From: Clostridiales bacterium
GTDB lineage: Bacteria; Bacillota; Clostridia; Lachnospirales; Lachnospiraceae
Reading direction: 5' to 3'
NCBI GenBank assembly: GCA_015655565.1
Contig: JAATEU010000369.1
Span: forward strand, 1-8,645
DNA: 8,645 nucleotides
Under the pieces are notes generated by a model, which saw only the letters and a list, made by a program, of their open reading frames with translations, ran no database searches and was not told the origin of the DNA. The position numbers and the translations under genes were made by a program. How positions within the stretch are numbered: the first letter of the stretch is position 1; every line of letters begins with the position of its first letter. Positions 1-5,903 of the stretch are shown here, piece after piece.

Positions 1-80
1 AAATTTTTTAATATGATTTATATAAAACTCAGTTATATCAGGCTTTCCTGACAGGTTAAAAAGGGACCGCTGCACTATAG

Positions 81-122
81 AAAACAAAGATAACCCGGCG
101 GCTGCTTTGCCTGATTATCTTT
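81..122 (-). terminator. Intrinsic terminator of the hypED operon
   Basis: On the minus strand, AAAGATAA (115-122) pairs with TTATCTTT (86-93). The helix continues inward through T-G and C-G pairs, one mismatch, and GGC/GCC around a 9-base loop. It is followed by GTTTT (81-85). It begins 26 bases after the hypD stop, the expected position for an operon end. The short T-run makes it moderate rather than strong. Confidence 0.75.
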
Positions 123-148
123 CGTTAACTTTCCTTTCATTCATTTAA

Positions 149-2071
149 TCAACATGAATGGAACATCTGCTCCGTTCTTTCTATTATTTCATCCTGAAGT
201 TCCCTGCTCAGATTCCTGAAATGGTCACTATATCCGGCAACCCTTACAACAAGGTCTTTGTATTCCCGGGGACTTTTCTGTGCATTAATTAACGTCTGTT
301 TGTCTATTACATTAAACTGGATATGATGGCCGTCAAGCTCAAAATAAGCCCGTATTAAATTTGCCATCTGCTCTAATCCGTTCTCACCGATAACCACGGA
401 AGGAGTAAATTTCTGGTTCAACAGGGTTCCTCCGGTACGAAGATGGTCCATTTTGGAAGCAGACTTAAGGACGGCGGTCGGTCCATAAACATCCGCTCCT
501 TTTTCCGGGGAGATTCCCTCCGATACCGGTTTATGTGCCAGGCGTCCGTTCGGACTGGCAATCATTACATCCCCGAAATAAACATGGCAGGTAGTCGGGA
601 GCATATTAACAGCATAGGTGCCCCCCTTTACATTAGGCCTGCCGGTTACGCTGCTGCAATAGTGGGCAAATACTTCCTGCATAATGTGATCCGCATAATC
701 ATCATCATTGCCGTATTTCGGCGTATGGCTGCGGACCAGATTAAGGATTCTTTCATAGCCTGCGTAATTATCCGTCATGGCACAGAGTAATTCCGTCATG
801 GTAAATTTCTTCTTATCATAAACATTGTACTTAACGGCGGCCAGAGAATCCGTAATTGTCCCGATACCGACACCCTGGATATAGTTCGTGTTATATCTTG
901 CACCTCCCGCATTGTAGTCCCTACCCTTAGCGATACAGTCATTGGTAATAATTGAGAGGAAAGGCACCGGCATATATTCCGCATATATTTTTTCAATGAT
1001 ATGATTACCCCGGATTTTTATATCCAGGAAATAATTAACCTGCTTTTTATATGCTTCGAATAATTCTTCATAGGACTTAAAATCCTCAGCGCCGCCTGAT
1101 TTTAATCCCAATTGCCGGTTGCTCATATGGTCAAAGCCATTATATAAAGTAAGCTCTAAAATCTTGGGAAGATTAAAATATCCGGTCAGGATATAGGCTT
1201 CATTGCCAAAGGCGCCGGTTTCCACACAACCGCTGGTACCGCCCTTTCTTGCATCTTCAATTGTCTTACCTGCATTTAATAGCTCTTGTATAATTGCCTC
1301 CGTATTATAAAAAGCCGGCTGTCCCCAGCCCTTTCTGGATATTTCACAGGCTTTTAACAGAAATTCTTTAGGGGTCTTTTTACTGATTTGGACATTGGAG
1401 CTTGGCTGGAGCAGCTTCATCTCATCCATACACTCAAGGATCAGGAAGCTTACCTCGTTAACACCATCCTGCCCCTCCGGCGTAATACCGCCTGTATTAA
1501 TATTTGCAAAGTCCGTATAGGTACTGCTTTCTTTTAAGGTAATTCCAACCTTTGGCGGCGCCGGCTGATTATTAAATTTTACCCAAAGGCATTCTAACAA
1601 TTCTTTTGCCTTTTCCCTGTTCAGGATACCCTCTTTGGTGTCCTTTTGGTAAAAAGGCATCAAATGCTGGTCCAGCCTGCCAGGACTATAAGCGTCCCAG
1701 GGATTTAATTCTGAAGTTACCCCAAGGTGGACAAACCAATACATCTGTACCGCCTGCCAATAGGTCCGGGGCTTGTTTGCAGGAACTGCCTCACAGTTCT
1801 CTGCTATTTGCAGCAGCTCCAGTTTCCGTACGGCATCTTCTTCCTTCTCATATAATTCCATTGCATAATCATGGTAACGCTGTCCTAAAATCATAACCGC
1901 ATCACAGGCAATTGCCATTGCTTTTAACTGGTCCTCTTTATCCAGGGCTTCCATGTCATAAACATAATCAAGCCGTGAAATGGCTTTTTCTATATCCGCC
2001 TTCCTCTCCCTGAAACCTTTGATATAGACATTCTCGGAACCAGCGGTATGCCCGGGTCCCCTCTGCTCCAT
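149..2071 (-). CDS. hypD: HypD C-terminal fragment (640 aa) carrying all catalytic loops
   Basis: Residues 153-792 of the whole protein. It contains the thiyl-radical loop GGTSGCVETG (Cys at fragment residue 282), the substrate region LKESSTYTDFANINTGG, LPTTCHVYFG, and the glycyl radical motif RVAGYSDHF (Gly at 613). The ATG at 2069-2071 is simply an internal Met of the family sequence MEQRGPGHT; no convincing Shine-Dalgarno precedes it, so independent translation would need reinitiation 30 bases after the stop. Such a product would lack F152 and the first part of the barrel. An active two-piece enzyme is therefore possible only in principle and I consider it unlikely. The gene ends in TGA at 149-151, just before a terminator. 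Confidence 0.8.
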   Translation of the reverse strand: MEQRGPGHTAGSENVYIKGFRERKADIEKAISRLDYVYDMEALDKEDQLKAMAIACDAVMILGQRYHDYAMELYEKEEDAVRKLELLQIAENCEAVPANKPRTYWQAVQMYWFVHLGVTSELNPWDAYSPGRLDQHLMPFYQKDTKEGILNREKAKELLECLWVKFNNQPAPPKVGITLKESSTYTDFANINTGGITPEGQDGVNEVSFLILECMDEMKLLQPSSNVQISKKTPKEFLLKACEISRKGWGQPAFYNTEAIIQELLNAGKTIEDARKGGTSGCVETGAFGNEAYILTGYFNLPKILELTLYNGFDHMSNRQLGLKSGGAEDFKSYEELFEAYKKQVNYFLDIKIRGNHIIEKIYAEYMPVPFLSIITNDCIAKGRDYNAGGARYNTNYIQGVGIGTITDSLAAVKYNVYDKKKFTMTELLCAMTDNYAGYERILNLVRSHTPKYGNDDDYADHIMQEVFAHYCSSVTGRPNVKGGTYAVNMLPTTCHVYFGDVMIASPNGRLAHKPVSEGISPEKGADVYGPTAVLKSASKMDHLRTGGTLLNQKFTPSVVIGENGLEQMANLIRAYFELDGHHIQFNVIDKQTLINAQKSPREYKDLVVRVAGYSDHFRNLSRELQDEIIERTEQMFHSC

Positions 2072-2101
2072 AAACTCGGTAAATATACCGTTATTATAAG
2101 C

Positions 2102-2527
2102 TTATTTCCATTCCTCTGACATATGTTCAAGGATTTTATGGCGGATGGAACGCTTTTTCCAATAAGGAATGATTTCCTCTTCCTGGAATTTGTAATCTTC
2201 TTCCTTCACCATGAAATTGATTAATTCCCTGTCATTCATTACATGTAAATCTTCCACCGTATGGCAGCATAACTCCGGAAAGGTAGGTGTTCCCTGAGGG
2301 TCATTTCCTTTTTCGCCGACGATTAATTCACCTTCCCCAAGGTACAGGCTCTTATTTAAAAAATAATGTTTCAGGGCCAAAGCACGCATTTCCGGAACCG
2401 ATACACTTCCTTCATACTTTTTGTATGCCTCTGTCACTAATTTTGCCCGTTCCATATCAATATGGGCCGGTGTATCCAAACTGATCCTTCTTAAATTTTG
2501 GATGCGCTCATTCATTCCCCGTTCCAT
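2102..2527 (-). CDS. hypD: HypD N-terminal fragment (141 aa) ending at the premature TAA
   Basis: This open frame encodes the first 141 residues of the PFL-type N-terminal domain, including the family segments GELIVGEKG and PELCCHTVEDLHVM. It has the real hypD ribosome binding site, so it should be translated well even though the gene is interrupted. It lacks the radical-bearing C-terminal loop and the thiyl Cys loop and cannot be active alone. The stop lies ten codons before the next ATG in the same frame, and the ten intervening codons still encode family-like sequence ending in F152, an active-site residue. That argues for one point mutation in a whole gene rather than two separate genes. 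Confidence 0.8.
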   Translation of the reverse strand: MERGMNERIQNLRRISLDTPAHIDMERAKLVTEAYKKYEGSVSVPEMRALALKHYFLNKSLYLGEGELIVGEKGNDPQGTPTFPELCCHTVEDLHVMNDRELINFMVKEEDYKFQEEEIIPYWKKRSIRHKILEHMSEEWK

Positions 2528-2530
2528 GGT

Positions 2531-3445
2531 TTAACCTCCTATTTTTATATTATGAAATCCATATTTCATAAAAATGGCTGTATATTCATCAAGCTCTGAT
2601 GAATCCGGGGTCGTAAAACCTTCCCCTTTATATTCCCACTTAAGGCGCTTATATTTGCCGCTTCCCGTATTATGATACGCCAGTAAATTAATTTGTTTTA
2701 CAAGGATGTTTTCTTCTTTTAAAAACCTGGCGGCCTGTTCCATGTTTGCATTGTTATTGTTAACGCCTCCTATGACCGGAATACGGATCCAGATTGAGGC
2801 ACCTCTCCTGCCAAGTTGTTTTAAATTCTCCAGAATCAGCTCATTATCAACACCAATATACTTTTTATGTATAACCGGATCCATAATTTTAATATCATAT
2901 AAAAAGGTATCCACAAATGGCAGTATTCTTTCTATCTTCTGAAAAGGTGCATATCCTGAGGTGTCAATATTCACGCGGTAACCCTTGCCATAAAGCCTTG
3001 ACAAAAGCGCTTCCAGGTACCCAGCGTCCTGAGCCAGGACTTCCCCTCCCGAAAGGGTAACCCCGCCATTTGACTGTTCATAAAACACCTTGTCTTTTTC
3101 AATTTCCTGTACCAGTTCATCAACGGTATAATATTTTCCTGATAATTCCCTTACGTTTTGGAGGCAGTAATCCAGACAGGCACCGCACCGGTTACAGATA
3201 TTATAATCCGTTACCGCAATATTTTCGTAAATGGAAATGGCTTTTAAGGGACATGCCTGAACACAACTGCCGCAGCCAGTGCATTTTTCAGCATTAAAAA
3301 GCAATTGTTTTGAAAACTTCTGGGTTTCCGGATTATGGCACCATAGACAGGAAAGGGGGCAGCCTTTGAAAAAAACCGTAGTTCTGATTCCTGTACCATC
3401 ATGGATGGAATATTTTTGTATATCCGTTATTAAGGATTTGTTCAT
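2531..3445 (-). CDS. hypE: Glycyl radical enzyme activase (radical SAM) for HypD
   Basis: This 304-residue protein is of usual length for a glycyl radical activase. The radical SAM motif C29-x3-C33-x2-C36 lies in FFKGCPLSCLWCHNPE, preceded by the family signature YSIHDGTGIRTTVF. An inserted ferredoxin-like region carries two further CxxCxxCxxxC clusters (C55/58/61/65 and C84/87/90/94), and GGVTLSGGEVL (127-137) is the SAM-binding GGE motif. The enzyme cleaves S-adenosylmethionine to place the radical on Gly765 of its partner. It sits directly upstream of hypD with a 3-base gap, and its last codons form the hypD ribosome binding site, so assignment as HypE follows from context. It is intact, although its partner gene is interrupted. 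A promoter lies at 3491-3519 and an AGGAG site at 3456-3460. Confidence 0.92.
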   Translation of the reverse strand: MNKSLITDIQKYSIHDGTGIRTTVFFKGCPLSCLWCHNPETQKFSKQLLFNAEKCTGCGSCVQACPLKAISIYENIAVTDYNICNRCGACLDYCLQNVRELSGKYYTVDELVQEIEKDKVFYEQSNGGVTLSGGEVLAQDAGYLEALLSRLYGKGYRVNIDTSGYAPFQKIERILPFVDTFLYDIKIMDPVIHKKYIGVDNELILENLKQLGRRGASIWIRIPVIGGVNNNNANMEQAARFLKEENILVKQINLLAYHNTGSGKYKRLKWEYKGEGFTTPDSSELDEYTAIFMKYGFHNIKIGG

Positions 3446-3462
3446 CCAACCGCCTCTCCTGT

Positions 3463-3473
3463 ACTATAGTTTA
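3463..3473 (-). promoter_or_regulatory. Putative operator, TAAACTATAGT, in the hypE leader
   Basis: The 8-bp core ACTATAGT (3463-3470) is self-complementary. It lies about 14-21 bases downstream of the predicted hypE start of transcription, where a bound repressor could block elongation. The 11-mer TAAACTATAGT recurs at 4287-4297 over the other minus-strand promoter. The binding protein is unknown. Confidence 0.45.
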
Positions 3474-3490
3474 TACTCTGGTTTAATAAA

Positions 3491-3519
3491 ATTTTATATA
3501 AAAAACCGTCCTTTGTCAA
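3491..3519 (-). promoter_or_regulatory. Sigma-A promoter of hypED
   Basis: On the minus strand a perfect -35 TTGACA (3514-3519) is followed after 17 bases by TAAAAT (3491-3496), five of six matches to the -10 consensus. Transcription would begin near 3484, giving a leader of about 40 bases before hypE. Confidence 0.75.
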
Positions 3520-3644
3520 GAAATACTTAACCCTGTGCAGGACAACCCCTCCCCTGATAATAACAAAAGGCATTCCTGTTATTGTATGAACAGCAAAAAC
3601 ACCTTTGGACTGTATCATAAAATTTATTTCCCGGCTACTCCCAC

Positions 3645-3677
3645 GGCATAATGTGCCTGCAGGCAATTCATCATGCC
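3645..3677 (-). repeat. Stem-loop between ppnP and hypE
   Basis: On the minus strand GGCATGATG (3669-3677) pairs with CATTATGCC (3645-3653) with one G-T pair. After a 3-base bulge, TGCC/GGCA closes a TGCA loop; the core TGCCTGCAGGCA (3654-3665) is a perfect palindrome. It lies 20 bases past the ppnP stop. No T-run follows on either strand, so it is not a standard intrinsic terminator; it may protect or process the ppnP 3' end. Confidence 0.5.
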
Positions 3678-3692
3678 CCTGTATGCCCCTGT
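3673..3692. repeat. Tandem 10-bp duplication
   Basis: ATGCCCCTGT occurs twice head to tail (3673-3682 and 3683-3692), just after the ppnP stop codon. The first copy overlaps the outer arm of the adjacent stem-loop, so the duplication may be slippage at the hairpin base. Confidence 0.7.
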
Positions 3693-3696
3693 TTTC

Positions 3697-4011
3697 TTAA
3701 CTTTCTTTGTAGGAACAGCAATAGTCCCCATAGCTCTTTACGGATGCCTTAAATTTTGAGTTGGCGGGAACAACAAAGCTCTCACCTTTCTTATAAGTGG
3801 TAAAAGTTGTTTCCCCCGGCAGACAGATATCCATTTCCCCGCTTAAAACTTCCATACATTCCTCTGCACCGGTACCAAATTCATACTCCCCGGGCATCAT
3901 AAAACCTAATGTCTTTCTCCCGCCATTTTTAAAATAGATGGTACGGCTTGTTACTTTTCCATCAAAATAAACATTTGCTTCTTTCACTACATCAACGTTT
4001 TCAAATTTCAT
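3697..4011 (-). CDS. ppnP: Pyrimidine/purine nucleoside phosphorylase, DUF1255 cupin
   Basis: This 104-residue protein matches the PpnP (YaiE, UPF0345/DUF1255) family, whose E. coli member has about 94 residues. Visible family features are [13 protein letters not shown] near the N-terminus, [15 protein letters not shown] in the middle, and [16 protein letters not shown] followed by YCCSY at the C-terminus. The family folds as a single cupin barrel and splits nucleosides with phosphate to a base and ribose 1-phosphate in the cytoplasm. It begins four bases after the stop codon of the proC remnant, and GAAGGG at the end of that remnant acts as its ribosome binding site, so it was probably co-transcribed with proC. 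The consensus promoter at 4302-4330 can still serve it. It appears intact. A link to hydroxyproline metabolism is not known and rests only on position. Confidence 0.88.
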   Translation of the reverse strand: MKFENVDVVKEANVYFDGKVTSRTIYFKNGGRKTLGFMMPGEYEFGTGAEECMEVLSGEMDICLPGETTFTTYKKGESFVVPANSKFKASVKSYGDYCCSYKES

Positions 4012-4015
4012 ATCT

Positions 4016-4146
4016 TTATATTCCCTTCGCTTTCTTTGTATAGGCCTTCATAGCCTCTGTCACGGCACTTTAAGAACCGCCTGGGCAGCAAATTCATAAG
4101 CCTGGGCTCTTGGCACTCCGCCCGGAACCGCCCCGTCTGCCATGGC
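4016..4146 (-). pseudogene. proC: Remnant of pyrroline-5-carboxylate reductase (two C-terminal pieces)
   Basis: Two adjoining stretches match the ProC C-terminal domain. The first (about 4064-4146) reads AMADGAV then GGVPRAQAYEFAAQAVLK, the ProC helix motif EAMADGAV..GxPRxxAxxFAAQAV. The second (4016-4063) reads [15 protein letters not shown] and then stops, the usual ProC C-terminal end. Between them about 45 codons, including the conserved SPGGTT loop, are missing, and the pieces are out of frame. The whole N-terminal NADP-binding domain (about 170 codons) is also absent. ProC reduces the product of HypD to proline and is a known neighbour of hypDE in Clostridia, so the remnant fits the locus exactly. 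It cannot encode an active enzyme. A complete proC could exist elsewhere in the genome. Confidence 0.85.
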
Positions 4147-4286
4147 TTTATAATTCTATCAGTTCCTTTGCAGCATTTATGAGGTTTTCAAACGTAGAAA
4201 ACAGCAAAACAATCATTATATGACTGCTTTGCCATTCTTAACATTTTTCGCTTGAATTTAATTATAAAATGCATTATACTGTGTTC

Positions 4287-4297
4287 TAAACTATAGT
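4287..4297 (+). promoter_or_regulatory. Putative operator, TAAACTATAGT, over the transcription start
   Basis: The core palindrome ACTATAGT (4290-4297) overlaps the predicted start of transcription of the minus-strand promoter. The dyad widens to CTAAACTATAGTCTA with one mismatch. The same 11-mer is present downstream of the hypE promoter. Position and repetition suggest a common regulator; the TetR-family protein encoded at 6069-6650 is one candidate, but nothing here proves it. Confidence 0.45.
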
Positions 4298-4301
4298 CTA
4301 T

Positions 4302-4330
4302 ATTATAATGTGGGATATAGAAATTGTCAA
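4302..4330 (-). promoter_or_regulatory. Perfect-consensus sigma-A promoter upstream of proC remnant and ppnP
   Basis: On the minus strand TTGACA (4325-4330) and TATAAT (4302-4307) are both exact consensus with the optimal 17-base spacer. Transcription would start near 4295 and run through the proC remnant into ppnP. CTATAT (4298-4303) and ATATAG (4315-4320) form a further dyad across the -10 box and spacer. So strong a promoter with overlapping dyads suggests control by a repressor. Confidence 0.8.
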
Positions 4331-4440
4331 CACGTTTTTTATTACTATTTTTTATAAAAAAACCTGGCTTTACGGTAATTATATATAAGTCTACAGCATA
4401 CATAGATATTCTCGGAAACAAACCTGAGGGGTAAAAATAT

Positions 4441-4486
4441 TTTAGACGCTGAGTGTAGCTGTAAACATTTTCTATCAGCGTCTAAA
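4441..4486. repeat. 12-bp perfect inverted repeat in the peptidase leader
   Basis: TTTAGACGCTGA (4441-4452) and TCAGCGTCTAAA (4475-4486) are exact inverted copies around a 22-base spacer; after one mismatch each arm adds ATA/TAT. The right arm runs into TCTAAACTAT, which is shared with the operator-like site near 4285. No T-run follows on the plus strand. On the minus strand ATATTTTTA follows, but no minus-strand gene lies upstream. It is either a leader hairpin or a two-site regulator target. Confidence 0.7.
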
Positions 4487-4550
4487 CTATCAAAAAACTG
4501 TTTACGGGAGTTTCCGGGAGTCCTCTAAATCAAAAAGGAGAATAAATAGT

Positions 4551-5801
4551 ATGAAAAAAGAGTTTCACAAAGAAAATAGGGAATTACTTTATGACAGCAT
4601 GGATCCAGGCTCTTTGGCCATCTTATTCAGCGGTCATGCCCCGCGGAAAACAGGTGATGAATATTATCCCTACTTTGCTAACCGCAGCTTTGTATACATG
4701 ACCGGCATTGAGCAGGAAAACAGCATCTTATCAGCACATAAGCCAGATAAATCCACCGAAGAAACACTTTTCTTACTTCCTTCCAATCTTTTGGAGGAGC
4801 GCTGGACCGGTAAACGGTTGACCGGAACCAAAGCACAGGATATCTCAGGAGTAGAGCATATTAAATATATTCAGGAATTCAAGGATTTTGTGAATCATCT
4901 GGTTCAGACAAATCAAGTAGAAACATTATATTTAGACTTTGATAAATTAACAGAAGACGAACCGGATAGTGATGCATATAAACTGGCTTCGTATGTAAAA
5001 AGCAGATATCCGTTTATTCGAATCAGGAATCTGCAGCCCCAAATCAGAAAACAGCGTACCATTAAAAGGCCTTGCGAAATCGAAGCTATGAAAACCGCAG
5101 AACAGATTACAAAAGCCGGTATTGTTGCCATGATGCAGTCTTCAAAGCCCGGTATGTATGAGTACCAATACAAGGCTGAATTTGACTATACACTGGCAAA
5201 TCACGGTGTATTGGCTCCCGGTTTCCCCTCCATCATCTCTGCCGGAGAAAATAATTTTTGCATCCATTACTACTCATACAAAGGCCTGGCCAGGGATGGT
5301 GATATGATTTTAAATGATGTTGGAGCATGCTTTGACAATGTTATAAACGATGTTTCAAGAGGATGGCCATGTAATGGTAAATTCAGCGAAAAACAACGCC
5401 TGTTATATGAATGCGCATATGCAACCTCCAATTACATGTTTCATATCTTAAAGCCGGGAATTCCCATGAAAGATGTGGATCTGACAGCAAGAAAATTTAA
5501 CTTTGAGCAATTAAAAAACATAGGTCTTTGTGATAAATACGAAGAAGCCGGAAAATATATCTGGCACGGAGGGGCCCACCACGTAGGATATGATGTACAT
5601 GACCTTGTATCTCCAACGGAAAACATGATTACGGCTCCCGGAATGGTATTTTGCGTAGATATTGGAATCTACTGCGAGGAATGGGGTATTGGCTTTCGTT
5701 TAGAAGATAACTGCCTGATTACGGAAACTGGCTGCGAAAACCTTTCTGCCGTTACCCCCAGAAGCATTGAAGATATTGAAGCCGTTATGGGTAAAAGATA
5801 A
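4551..5801 (+). CDS. Aminopeptidase P-like M24 family metallopeptidase
   Basis: This 416-residue protein has an AMP_N-type domain (about residues 1-160, with SLAILFSG and FVYMTGIEQENSIL) followed by a pita-bread M24 domain (about 170-410). Metal ligands by comparison with E. coli PepP are D256 (NDVG), D267 (INDVSR), H343 (HGGAHHVG), D370 (CVDIGIY) and E385 (FRLED). H239 and H350 match the PepP substrate histidines. The fourth ligand is normally Glu; here it is Asp. The family removes an N-terminal residue preceding proline, in the cytoplasm with two metal ions. No signal peptide is seen. AAGGAG lies 11 bases upstream of the start. Divergence from the hydroxyproline cluster suggests a role in trimming proline-rich peptides. 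Xaa-Pro dipeptidase is a possible alternative specificity; family is certain, substrate is not. Confidence 0.9.
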   Translation: MKKEFHKENRELLYDSMDPGSLAILFSGHAPRKTGDEYYPYFANRSFVYMTGIEQENSILSAHKPDKSTEETLFLLPSNLLEERWTGKRLTGTKAQDISGVEHIKYIQEFKDFVNHLVQTNQVETLYLDFDKLTEDEPDSDAYKLASYVKSRYPFIRIRNLQPQIRKQRTIKRPCEIEAMKTAEQITKAGIVAMMQSSKPGMYEYQYKAEFDYTLANHGVLAPGFPSIISAGENNFCIHYYSYKGLARDGDMILNDVGACFDNVINDVSRGWPCNGKFSEKQRLLYECAYATSNYMFHILKPGIPMKDVDLTARKFNFEQLKNIGLCDKYEEAGKYIWHGGAHHVGYDVHDLVSPTENMITAPGMVFCVDIGIYCEEWGIGFRLEDNCLITETGCENLSAVTPRSIEDIEAVMGKR

Positions 5802-5815
5802 TCACCCTGAAACCC

Positions 5816-5844
5816 CACGGCAAAATCTTCGTGCGTTCGCCGTG
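5816..5844. repeat. Hairpin flanked by a 10-bp direct repeat after the peptidase gene
   Basis: CACGGC (5816-5821) and GCCGTG (5839-5844) form a 6-bp stem 15 bases after the stop codon. The direct repeat CCTGAAACCC flanks it at 5806-5815 and 5845-5854. No T-run follows. The arrangement resembles a tiny insertion or a slipped duplication, but 39 bases is too short to assign. Confidence 0.45.
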
Positions 5845-5903
5845 CCTGAAACCCGTATTAAAATATATTTAAACTTAGATAACCCATGTAAAATATGAGA
5901 ATA

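Larger units (their letters stand above)
149..2527 (-). pseudogene. hypD: trans-4-hydroxy-L-proline dehydratase (glycyl radical enzyme) with one in-frame TAA
   Basis: The full frame is 792 codons counting the stop at codon 142 (TAA, 2102-2104), close to the roughly 790 residues usual for HypD. Reading through the stop, the catalytic residues fall at Cys434 and Glu436 (GGTSGCVE) and the radical Gly765 (RVAGYSDHF). F152, H160, D278, S334, D339, Y450 and T645 also sit where I recall them in Clostridioides difficile HypD, so there is no other indel up to Gly765. The family dehydrates trans-4-hydroxyproline to pyrroline-5-carboxylate in the cytoplasm after activation by HypE. The start at 2527 has AGGAGG seven bases upstream, formed by the last codons of hypE, so the genes are co-transcribed and translationally close. 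The stop separates the frame AEEWK-type N-terminal end from AYNNGIFTEF, which continues in frame into the rest. Either the gene is a recent pseudogene, the TAA is a sequencing error, or rare read-through gives some enzyme. The family call is firm; loss of function is an inference. Confidence 0.9.
4147..4550. other. Divergent regulatory region between the proC remnant and the M24 peptidase
   Basis: This 404-base stretch has no credible gene. It holds the minus-strand consensus promoter (4302-4330) with an operator-like palindrome, a 12-bp inverted repeat (4441-4486), a 7-bp direct repeat spaced 10 bases apart (CGGGAGT at 4505 and 4515), and the peptidase ribosome binding site AAGGAG (4534-4539). 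A short minus-strand frame at 4148-4216 ends FENLINAAKELIEL-stop. It looks like a protein C-terminus, has no ribosome binding site, and may be a leftover of another deleted gene; I could not identify it. I found no plus-strand promoter I would defend. Confidence 0.6.

Noticed and set aside
38..51. Small inverted repeat TCAGG-CTTT-CCTGA at the window start
   Set aside because: A 5-bp stem without a T-run is weak, and the stronger terminator at 81-122 already ends the operon.
74..80. Another ACTATAG near the hypD terminator
   Set aside because: Only seven bases match the operator-like core and it lies beyond the operon end with no promoter, so chance is likely.
443..790. Plus-strand open frame of 115 codons inside hypD
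   Set aside because: It is antisense to strongly conserved HypD sequence, has no ribosome binding site, and resembles no family.
3559..3583. AT-rich inverted repeat AATAACA/TGTTATT upstream of the hypE promoter
   Set aside because: A 7-bp AT-rich dyad is expected by chance in such sequence and it shares nothing with the other putative operators.
3442..3666. Minus-strand open frame of 74 codons between ppnP and hypE
   Set aside because: It runs through the stem-loop and the hypE promoter, has no ribosome binding site, and its sequence is not recognisable.
4188..4421. Minus-strand open frame of 77 codons upstream of the proC remnant
   Set aside because: It spans the consensus promoter and operator-like dyads and has biased AT-rich composition; non-coding control DNA explains it better.
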